64,000 nt of DNA from Phoronis australis. Taxonomy: Eukaryota > Phoronida > Phoronidae. Position 1 is the first letter of the stretch; every line of letters starts with the position of its first letter. The position numbers were made by a program, and so were the translations under genes. The stretch lies in NCBI GenBank assembly GCA_002633005.1, contig NMRA01000137.1, forward strand, positions 1 through 64,000, read 5' to 3'. The notes under the pieces were generated by a model, which searched no databases, was not told the origin of the DNA, and saw only the letters and a list, made by a program, of their open reading frames with translations. Below, piece after piece: positions 27,001-35,700 of the stretch.

Positions 27001-29720
27001 CTTAAAATCCTGTGCCTTAGCTATGAAGCTGAGTTTTAATCAAAATATTTCGCTCAAAGATTGAAAAACCACAAATAGTGCTATCTACTTGACCTACTTC
27101 AGGTTAATCGAGGAATCCTGTTTTGCAACATACTTCTCATTTGGCGGTGACTGGGATCTTCCTATTCTCGCTGGCTTCGAAATACTTTTCGTCGAACACT
27201 TATTTTTTCATCGTTGCCTTAACAAACTGCCACATCATGATCGTACGATTCTCTCCTGAAAAGCACCGCCTGTTGTCTTTATCGAAGCGTTTTCGGGTAG
27301 TCCAAAAGCTACTCATCAAGAACGCCGTTTAGCGACAGCGAAGTTGCCTCCGATATCTTGTTTGTGTGTTTGTCGAGTGCGTGACTTTTCGTAAGGGGGC
27401 GGAACTTCCGATAGATAAATTGCGATAACCAATGCGTATTCATTTTTCCATATGTCCGTATCAAATGACGCGTTTTTAAAGAAAAGCATTTTGCATTTTT
27501 TTTTTTAATTTTAAAATATGCAGCGATCAGGTAAATTGCACTGATCCCCAGCCAAACATTGCTACGAAGCCAATAAACGTTGTGCCTTGTGGCACTCAAA
27601 CATTTCTAGGTGCAGAAGAAACACAGTACGGATTACGCATTACGGACTCCAGGAAAGATCTCTTACGATTTACGCATTACGTACGAATGGAAACAATACT
27701 TAATTGCACAAATAGAAACAGTGACTTTCTCAGAATGGGTGCCTTGTTGTGCATGTTTCAACGTACATATGTACATTATTACGCAAGGTGCTAAGCAAAA
27801 GCTCATTTGGTGGTAAGCAGACTGGAATTACATAAAATCAACAAACATTTTTGCTATTTGACCAGCTTATCCGTCTCTCATTTCTGATCAGTGAGCGCTT
27901 TTCTGCAACATCAGCCCAATTTTATTTCGATGCGCACGAAGATCATAGAACACTCCCATCACCTTTACCGTTTGAGATGTGTGAATGCAGGCACTTTGGC
28001 GTTTCTCCTTATTACATATATATATTAAGCCAAGCATACCAAATTACTTCATTCAGTCAAGCTCCTTTGTAATATGTAGAAAATCAACAAAAATACTTAC
28101 GTTCTAAGCCTGTTTTTCCATTTTCAGAAGACAGCGTTGGACGAACAGGCACCTCGTGTGACGGTGCTTAGCGAGCGAACAGTATATCGAGAAGTAATGA
28201 ATTGCCCTGCTCATAAAGATTATCCGTTGCAATTTTATTGTGAACAGTGTGAGATTCCGATATGTTCACTTTGTCTAACTTCTACTCATAACGAACATAA
28301 ATTGAAAGATATGAAAGAAGCTGCAAAAAAGGTTGACGATGCTTTGCGTAAGTTGCTGGAAGCTTGCAGAGGCGTAACACAGCTCTCAAAAGAGTTGTGT
28401 GAGAAGCTAAAAAGAATACTTGAAAGCCTGGAACAGCAGCAGAAAGCTTGTGAGAGTAAAATAAAGCAATTTTACACTGCGCTTCTTGCACTGACAGATA
28501 CGAATCTCGAAGAAATCAAGCGTTGTGAAAATAAGGCAATTGTTCAGTTAAATAACCAAATGCAAGTGGCTAGAAAACAAGTAGAAGATGCATATAACAG
28601 AGCTAAGCGGAACAGAGCGATGGTGTCTACTGCTGTAGAGGATGTGAGTAAGATGCTTTCCACAGCACAGGAAGGTGAGAAGCTACAGAAGTACAAGAAA
28701 ATTAGGTCACGTCTTGAAAATTTGAATGTTGAACGCATTGAAGCTCGGATGAAGAAACCAGCGTTCAAACTGCAAGATGGGAAAGTTTCAATTGCTGAGT
28801 TAAGTGTAAATATTGGCGCAGAGTTGGGAGATGAAGATGTTTCATTCAAATTTTCTGTCAATTTTGCAAAAAATCTTACAGTTTCCAGTGAACCACCAGT
28901 TCCACGTGTGACCCGTCCACCTGCTGTTAAAGAACCTGTTCAACTTGAACGAAAATTTAGCAGCGTGCTTGAAGAGGGAAAAGGCTGGTGTGAGGGACTG
29001 GCAGTGGGTGGTGGGGTGTTGGTTGTGACGGACAGTGTCAACAAAAATGTCAATGTGTTTGATAAAAATGACTTGAAACTGAAATTCACGTTCAACCAAA
29101 CCCAACACCGACTGCAGTGCCCCGGTGACGTGACATGTAACAGACTTGGTGAGATCTTCATCATGGACCGCGGCATTCACGGTGTTGTCAAGTATGACGC
29201 TACAGGTCGACTGATGGAGATTTACCCAGGTGTGTATAAAGGTGACGGGTATATTACATGTCACGTCGACCAGCTGATAGTGGCGGATAGAGGGGGCGGA
29301 CGGCTGATGTTCACTGACTTTGATTGTAAGGTCCAACATCAAATAGGCGCCCGCTCCCTGGGTCTGAGTGAGTTTTCTCCCGGCAGTGTATGTGTGGATG
29401 AGAACACTGGGCATCTGGTGGTGACCCAGTGGACACCTCCTCTTGTGTATGTGATTGACCACACACAGCCGGCCGTTATACACACATTCAGTGATCAACT
29501 GTGTGAGCCGTGGGGTGTGTGTGTGGATCAGTTCGGCCACATTCTCGTGGCTGACCTCACCAATCACCGAGTAATTCAAATGACACCTGCTGGTGCGCAC
29601 GTGATCACCACGAGGGGTGATGTCTCCTCTCCTACAGCCATATGCACATCAGGCCCCGGGCAGGTGTATGTACTGGAGTTGAGAGGTGTTGTGAAGATAT
29701 TCAAATATCTTGATATTTAA
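20519..29720 (+). CDS. Kinase-B-box-coiled coil-NHL fusion protein (RIPK/TKL-like kinase joined to a RING-less TRIM-NHL), 8 exons
   Basis: Exons by eye: 20519-20712, 21454-21649, 22477-22590, 22993-23153, 23395-23444, 23867-24016, 26198-26286, 28128-29720. All introns are GT-AG and all phases agree, giving 848 residues. Residues 29-289 form a protein kinase: glycine loop GSGGFGSV (35-42), VAVK Lys55, alpha-C Glu75, HADLKLGN (151-158), DFG (171-173), MAPE (197-200), DVWSFG (219-224), Arg284. Residues 344-375 are a B-box type 2, about 379-510 a coiled coil, and about 590-848 an NHL propeller. The start is ATG 20519, preceded by an in-frame TAG at 20492. Family knowledge: TKL kinases phosphorylate Ser/Thr and are cytosolic; B-box plus coiled coil oligomerises; NHL propellers bind RNA or protein. 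Inference: an oligomerising signalling kinase, perhaps in innate immunity. The alternative is two adjacent genes, disfavoured by the exon 7/8 join. Confidence 0.82.
24154..24312. repeat. Short TIR element (gcagtgctgtagtgg ends)
   Basis: The left end gcagtgctgtagtgg is matched in inverse by ccactacagcattgc at the right end. It lies in intron 6 of the kinase-NHL gene. Confidence 0.6.
26198..26286 (+). CDS. Exon 7: linker between kinase and B-box exon
   Basis: An 89-nt exon after a gttttag acceptor, joined in phase 1 to exon 6 and leaving phase 0 at CAG|GTAAAT. It encodes about 30 charged, probably helical residues (motifs ITRLLHDKYIGEFEKSY and LNYFLQ). It resembles the short helical extension that follows many kinase domains. 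If the downstream intron were retained, translation would stop four codons later (TGA at about 26300). Confidence 0.7.
26333..26405 (-). repeat. GGGCGGCGC-family hairpin element
   Basis: Reverse-orientation relative of 19161-19297, sharing the gggggctatagcccccc core and the cagtgctacgccgc segment. It lies in intron 7 of the kinase-NHL gene. One ambiguous base (26405) ends the C run. Confidence 0.5.
26509..26514 (+). terminator. Candidate intronic polyadenylation signal
   Basis: AATAAA about 220 bp into intron 7, just after an in-frame stop reached by reading through the exon 7 donor. It could end a transcript encoding the kinase domain without B-box or NHL. AATAAA is common by chance in AT-rich DNA, so support is weak. 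Confidence 0.25.
26867..27012 (+). repeat. Interspersed C-rich repeat
   Basis: Third clear copy: gcagattaagaggaggcc, then ccatattccatttgacac, aatgtctgacgggcataat, actctgccctgctccac and aaaatcctg. It lies in intron 7 of the kinase-NHL gene. Confidence 0.5.
28128..29720 (+). CDS. Exon 8: B-box, coiled coil and NHL propeller in one exon
   Basis: A single uninterrupted 1593-nt exon preceded by a strong acceptor (ttttccattttcag, ending 28127) in phase 0 with exon 7. The B-box type 2 pattern is complete: C344-x2-H347-x8-C356-x2-C359-x4-C364-x2-C367-x4-H372-x2-H375. A Lys/Glu/Gln-rich coiled coil of about 130 residues follows, then five or six propeller blades. The clearest is WGVCVDQFGHILVADLTNHR, the NHL signature; IFIMDRG and LIVADRG mark other blades. 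No RING precedes the B-box. The first in-frame ATG (28197) lies one codon before the first zinc cysteine, so this exon alone makes a poor independent gene. It ends at TAA 29718-29720. Confidence 0.9.
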   Translation, partial: KTALDEQAPRVTVLSERTVYREVMNCPAHKDYPLQFYCEQCEIPICSLCLTSTHNEHKLKDMKEAAKKVDDALRKLLEACRGVTQLSKELCEKLKRILESLEQQQKACESKIKQFYTALLALTDTNLEEIKRCENKAIVQLNNQMQVARKQVEDAYNRAKRNRAMVSTAVEDVSKMLSTAQEGEKLQKYKKIRSRLENLNVERIEARMKKPAFKLQDGKVSIAELSVNIGAELGDEDVSFKFSVNFAKNLTVSSEPPVPRVTRPPAVKEPVQLERKFSSVLEEGKGWCEGLAVGGGVLVVTDSVNKNVNVFDKNDLKLKFTFNQTQHRLQCPGDVTCNRLGEIFIMDRGIHGVVKYDATGRLMEIYPGVYKGDGYITCHVDQLIVADRGGGRLMFTDFDCKVQHQIGARSLGLSEFSPGSVCVDENTGHLVVTQWTPPLVYVIDHTQPAVIHTFSDQLCEPWGVCVDQFGHILVADLTNHRVIQMTPAGAHVITTRGDVSSPTAICTSGPGQVYVLELRGVVKIFKYLDI

Positions 29721-29749
29721 TTAAATTTACTTGGAACATCAATATGGTG

Positions 29750-29755
29750 AATAAA
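29750..29755 (+). terminator. Polyadenylation signal of the kinase-NHL gene
   Basis: AATAAA lies 30 bp after the TAA stop, followed by a GT-rich stretch. This is a normal position for 3' end formation with a very short 3' UTR. Confidence 0.65.
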
Positions 29756-30191
29756 TGTTTATGAGAACGTTTGGGTGAAATAGTTTATTTAATGCATAAA
29801 GGAAATTCATGAATCCTGTACATTACGTTGTTGTGAGCAGAGGACTTTTGTATTTTGAGAGATTTGTACCCCAATATTCGTAAGAATTAATGGCCAAAAC
29901 TAGATATTTTATACCTGAAGGCCTATGTTTTAAATGATCGTTGTAATTGTTGGAAGCGGGGCGGGGGGGGGGNACATGCTTCCACCAATAATTTCTAGGC
30001 ATCAGGGTTAAGTCGTGTAGGCGATGGACCGGGGGCAGTCGAAAAAAGAAAGACAGCAAAACATGGAGATGAGCGAAAATTCAAGAGAATGTTTGTCAAC
30101 TATCAGTGCATGATTTATCCCTTGAGGTCACTGGCCACGGCGTTGCTCTTAGGCGGCCCCTGTCTAGCAGGATAGGTAGTCTTTTTTACAT

Positions 30192-30260
30192 TCGGTCTCG
30201 GTCCATACGCAGAATGTCGAGTGGGATATTACTTCATCTACGCCACGAGGTACGTTTTGT
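30192..30260 (+). repeat. Direct repeat flanking the fold-back, left copy
   Basis: About 70 bp (tcggtctc...catacgc...gtgggatat...tacgttttgt) repeated in the same orientation at 31147-31220. The two copies bracket the inverted arms. Confidence 0.65.
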
Positions 30261-31146
30261 ATTTATCCCATACGCTTGTAATTCCTAAGTTTCTTTCATT
30301 TTTTCGGCAGATTTTTTAAATACTTCACTCAGACTGTTCACGTGGCGGATCACATCCTATATGTATGTACTTGCGCGTTAGGTTGCAAGTTTTCTCTAGT
30401 AAAAGAAACAGTTTTAAATGTAACAATTTATTACTTGAAAAGAGATAAAGATGAAAACAACGGTAACCGTGCATTGAACATGTAACATAGTAAAATAACA
30501 ACAATATTTGATATAATGTAGTTACCGATGAATCGGCGCCTGAGTTGCAGACGATATACCCTAACATTTAGCAATTGAAAGCTGAGACAGAACTACCATA
30601 TTAACAGTCCTGTTTCAGATGTTACGGTTGGAACCTGATTGCATTGGAAAGTTCAAAAGGTAGGGCAATGCCGACTCGACGTCGTTAGCCGGTTCGATCA
30701 TCAAACTTTCTGAAAATAGTTTAAAGTAATACAACTGCAGCAGTATAAATAATACTCAACATGCATTCAGGTCCCAACCGTAACATCTAGAACAGGGCTG
30801 TTAATTATATGACAGTTTTGCCTCAGTTTTCAATTGCTAATTATATCGTCTGCAACTCAGGCGCTGATTCCTCGGTAACTACAATATCATGTATTGTTGT
30901 TATTTAACTGTTTTCAGGAATTTCAATGCACAGTTACCGTTGTTTCCATCTTTCTCATCTCTCTTCAAGTAATAAATCGTTACATTTAAAACTGTTTCTT
31001 TTACTAGAGAAAACTTGCAACCTAATGCGCAAGTACATACATATAGGATGTGATCCGCCCCGTTAACAGTCTGAGTGAAGTATTTAAAAACTCTGCCGAA
31101 AAAATGATAGAAACTTAGAAATTCGAAGCGTATGAGATAAATACAA
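30257..31146. mobile_element. Fold-back element with about 390-bp inverted arms
   Basis: The left arm 30257-30645 is the reverse complement of the right arm 30761-31146, at roughly 85-90 percent by eye, including long exact blocks such as ttgcaagttttctctagtaa. The loop is about 115 bp. No coding potential. It resembles a fold-back or long-TIR MITE. A transcript through it would form a long hairpin. Confidence 0.8.
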
Positions 31147-31220
31147 TCGGTCTCACGCCATACGCGGATTAATGTCTCGTGGGATATAACTTTATCTGCG
31201 TCACCCTGGGTACGTTTTGT
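31147..31220 (+). repeat. Direct repeat flanking the fold-back, right copy
   Basis: Partner of 30192-30260, about 80 percent alike and in the same orientation. It directly abuts the right inverted arm. Confidence 0.65.
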
Positions 31221-31299
31221 GTATATATTATCTCAAACAGTGAAAATCCTCCCAAACTATCAACCCGCCGGGAACATCCCTATACGCGAATAACAAAGG

Positions 31300-31632
31300 T
31301 TAGATGAACCTGCCCCACTCTTTAGGTTGATGGTCAACAGTAGGTTTGACCATTTGTTTTAAAGTGTGCTTATACTTCTCACACAGGCCATTACACTGAG
31401 CATGATAAAGTGACGTATTGTACGACCTAATTGACAGCAACCTCTGAACTTCTTTCATCATCTCAGAATTAAACTGGGACCCCTTGTTATTTAACAACTC
31501 GTTGGGAATATCAACCAACGCAAACATATTAACCATTGCCTCAGCCACTGTGGATGTATCTATGTTAGCCAACGCCGCAGCTAACGGATAACTAGTAGCC
31601 ATGTCCACCACAGTACTGTTAAAATTCAACTA
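31300..31632 (-). pseudogene. Ty3/gypsy-type integrase core fragment
   Basis: A 109-codon open stretch reading VVDMATSYPLAAAL, VDIPNELLNNKGSQFNSEMM and TSLYHAQCNGLCEKYKHTLK. It matches the retroviral-type integrase core as found in Ty3/gypsy elements. The expected catalytic Asp before the GSQF motif is Asn here, so catalysis is probably lost. Upstream sequence on the minus strand (31640-31830) continues with stops. It is an isolated remnant in the intergenic space. Confidence 0.65.
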
Positions 31633-32738
31633 TGAACTATGAAAACCAACCAATCAAGTCTAGGGCATGACAGGCATTTTGTCTAACGAAGCATTGGGTA
31701 TCTTGCCTTCAAGACATACAAAACCTAGTTATGTCATATATGTTAGGCCAAAAGAAATAAATTATCTCAGTCGTTTTCCTAATACCAATATGACCTGGAC
31801 TGTATAGGGCAAGGCGCTAGTGTAGTTACTCTTCTTTGTACTTAATTGACAACAGGTTTCGCTAGTTTAATAAGTGGTTATCAAATAATAAATTAATGAT
31901 TGGATTTAATCATTTGCTCTCCATCTACCCACAATCTCAAAGCATAGCTACCTTGTAAAAAAAGCCCACAGTCAACTTCTGACAATTAGGTATTTAGCAG
32001 TATAATACATCAGTTTCGAATATATACCAACAATTTATACCTGCAAAAAATGAAAAATATTTTGATTACAGTTGCACACAATGTTTAGATGGTAATCAAA
32101 AAGTATGTGAAAATATCATCGATTTAATGTAGAAGCAATTAAAAAACACCAAACCCATTTTAAGGCCATCTACCTTGATGTGGAGATGCCCCATTATGTG
32201 CGCCCTCTATTGTCAGAACTGAATCCCATCAGGGCCAGGTCTCCAATCTTTTTACTCGAAATGGAACTCGAAATTAGGTTTGGCATTTTCTACTCTACTT
32301 TTGGGCGAACTCAAGATAAGTGTCTATTATTCTATGCTCGAGTACACAATAACTTACGTAGATAATTTATTGCCCTTAGTTCACAGTTTGTAAACCCAAT
32401 ATTAAAGCAATAAGTTAGAGTTTGAACTCGAAAACTCGAGTTTTTACTAGAGTTTGTAGCACGAATATAAGGGTCTTCAACGGCAAACTTGAACTAGAAA
32501 CTCCTATGCATAAACTATAATGTATTCAAGCACAGTCTGATAACCAATTATCTTAAGTTCGCACAAAAGGAGTAAAGAAATTGCCAAAAATAGTTTCGAG
32601 TTCGTTTTGAGTACAAAGATTAGGGACCGGGCCCAGGAAGACTTGGCAACAATTCATTTGCTTCAAAAGCATTTTCATTCCTCTAGTCAAAGGTACGATC
32701 AATCCACAAACTCATAGTTTTACACTGTCACTTCTTTC
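31633..32738. other. Intergenic, 3' side of the RCC1-solenoid gene
   Basis: AT-rich DNA with decayed retroelement sequence next to the integrase remnant. No coding exon seen. Confidence 0.5.
32366..32371 (-). terminator. Candidate polyadenylation signal of the RCC1-solenoid gene
   Basis: AATAAA on the minus strand, about 370 bp past the TGA stop. It is a plausible 3' end, but other AT-rich sites nearby could serve. Confidence 0.3.
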
Positions 32739-35700
32739 TCAAACCTTTGAATCAGATTGGACAGAAGAAAGCACACATTTTGGGCAAGCCATAGTCTTAA
32801 GGCCTTGGCTACGGTAGTACTTGTTCAACAAGTTAGCACTATTGGGTAACGAAGTTCTTCCCTTGCTTAAGTCCTTTGCAAACATCGGGAGAACACTCTC
32901 ACTGAAATTCTTTTGACTGAAATGATGTCCGCAAGTAAACACAACCACATTCAAACTCCCGCTGTCAATCTTATCGACATTGTCTTCAAAGCACGTACTG
33001 TTGCTTTCCTTCTCTATTGCACTCTTCAGCCCGCTTACATCAGCATTGGACAGAAACACGTGGCTTCGCTGCTTAAGGTCTTTACGCAAGTTCTGTACGA
33101 TTTCAAGCCATAGCTTTTCCGACGGAACCCCATGGTCGCTAGGAGCCTCGACATTAGGCAGCATGCCAACGTCACACAAGTAATTGTCGAAAGTCGATAG
33201 ACAGCCACCGGCTATTGGGTCACTCTCAACGATCTGCTGGATGACTGTCGACGCCACCTGTAGACAGAACTTGGTACTGAACTTGCTCTGCATCGCTGGT
33301 GGGACTCCGCCCCATGCAGTGCAATCTTCTGGATTTTCTTTAGTATTTCTGTGAATGTAAGAAACAAGAAAGCATATGTTATAGACAACATTCTACTCTT
33401 AGGTGTATTAAGAGCACAAAAGCATCTTTTGCTTGACACCAGGGGGAGGGGTTGACAGGGATGAAACAGAATTTCTTTCACTCACAGACATTTTGACAAT
33501 TTTTGCTTGGATCCATATACTGGCAAGAAGGCGGAATACTGTCCACCAACTACCCCATAGTGATCTTGCAACAAGGTGTATTTCGTTCTGCCGGCACTAC
33601 TGACTGCGACTCAAATGCTAGTCCCAGCATTGCAGGATATTAAACAAATATAATCAACACTATAGAGAAAGAACTAGGTAAAATGTCAGTTTGTTCAACA
33701 CAAGTGCTAGTACTGAGGCTCACAAGGAGAAATGTCTTGACAATGAGTGTAGATTGTAGATTTGGTATCCCTATTCAACTCATATTCCCCTTATGCCTTA
33801 TCTGTATGCTTATTATAAGTTGTACTTACATCAAAATATTATGAGCTCTAACTTGGTTATCATGAGCAAATTTCTGAGGCAGTACATTAAAGAGACAATC
33901 AGCAATAGCCAGTCCAGGTTCCAGATTTCAAATGCCAGTAACAGGTCATAAATTAAACACATTAAAAGTTTGTATTGCTTAGATATCAACCATTCCATTT
34001 CACAAGTCCACAGCTAAATGTACTGGACACAGACTGAATTGATAACAGCGACTTAAGTTACAATCAAAAAGGACTGGCAAGTTATTCTATCATGATTAGA
34101 CTGTGTTTGAGAAATGGAAGGCATCAAAATTCTAAAGTGCCTGTAAACTGACCTGAACAAAACTTGACTCAGGAAACAGCCGACGGTGTCAAGGTGTGAA
34201 AGCAACAAGTGTTCCAATTTAGCCACACAGAGGGCACTGGTATGCCAGAACTGGATCAGATGCCTTAACAGATGCTGCAAGGTCTGGTTTCTGCGGCTCT
34301 CGCTGACGTTCTGTTCCTGACATTTCCTGGTCACAAAAAGAATTACATAAATCTTAAAAGTCCGAGTCCAGTGGACCAACATAATCCACATTCGATGCAC
34401 TGGTTTAAGTGTTTTGACACCTGTATAGTTGCCAAAATCCCAAAATGAAAAAGTGGGACATCTGGATCTAAGCCATACCAAATGGGAAAGGTCTGTCGCA
34501 ACGTCCAGAACATCATCTCAACGGCATTTTTTGGTTGTGCCCGAGAAATAGCGAAAAATGAGTGCAATTAGTGTTTGAAAGCACAAAAATATGAATCCAT
34601 TCAGTACATAAATAATGTCATGGGTTAAAAAGCGGGACATTCTGATGTTGTGGCAGGATCAAGACAATGCTAATTAAAGTGGGACAGTTCTGCCAAAAGT
34701 AAGACAACAGTTAAGACCATACAATTATGCCGTATGCGGCTTGATCCGGTGGTTTAGAGCGTTTATTTCGGTCATCAGAATGGGATTTTGTTTATTTGAA
34801 AAAAAATTGACAACTTTACTGCCAGAATACTTAAGATAAAACTAGACACTCAAATTTAACTGTACTGTTCCACTAATCCGCAACTGCACTAACGTTCACA
34901 AAGAGTAGACTTACACACTAATAACAGAAAGACTGTAGTTATGATGAGCTGAGAAGAAAAGCCAAGACACTTAACTGAATAATTACCTGATATAAAAGGC
35001 AACTACTTTTTGTACCAACTCTGTAAATCCCTGGTGTTCACTTTGATAACCAAGATGCAGTCCTTTCAGTCTGTAGTACAAGGCCTGGAAAGCAGACGTC
35101 AATTGATACAAGCAGACGTCAACTGATACAAGCAGAAGTCAATTGATACAAGCAGACATCAATTTATACAAGCAGACGTCAATTGATACAAGCAGAGGTC
35201 AATTGATACAAGCAGACGTCAACTGATACAAGCAGATGTCAATTGATACAAGCAGCCGTCAATTGATACAAGACTCAAGATTGCAGGAAAACTATACCAA
35301 TGGCTCTGAAAAAGTAGACTAACAATGGATTTTAACTTACTTTGTCTGACCAATTTTTACCAAGGATTTCTGAAAGAGATCCCTTCCAACAAGACTTGTT
35401 TTGCATGGTGGGCACGTACATTTTTAATGCGAGCAAGGTGACGTCACTTTTCACGGTTGGTCTCATATTTCATTATTTTCAAATATTCACTCGTCAACCA
35501 GTCAGTCTCATTTTACAAGTATCTTAGCTGCTGCCGAACAGCAATACAAGCCTCCACAAGAGTACCAAGGCTGGGAGGCTGATACTCAACTATAGTGGCC
35601 TTTATAATGACTTTCCTATTTCTGACCTCCTCGATAAACTTGGTTGGTACAGCCTAGTTAGAGGGTGTGACTTTCATTTAAACTTAATGGTGTACAAAGC

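Noticed and set aside
28842-29600. 252-codon open frame on the minus strand
   Set aside because: Lies exactly antisense to the NHL-coding part of exon 8. It has no domain pattern and is a shadow of the real frame.
28137-29720. B-box-NHL as an independent single-exon gene
   Set aside because: The frame opens with TTG, not ATG. The first ATG is one codon before the zinc finger, and a strong in-phase acceptor ends at 28127. Kept as exon 8, although separate transcription is not excluded.
30691-30700. ggttcgatca resembling a tRNA T-loop
   Set aside because: No paired T-stem, acceptor stem or A/B box order around it. No tRNA or rRNA gene was found in the window.
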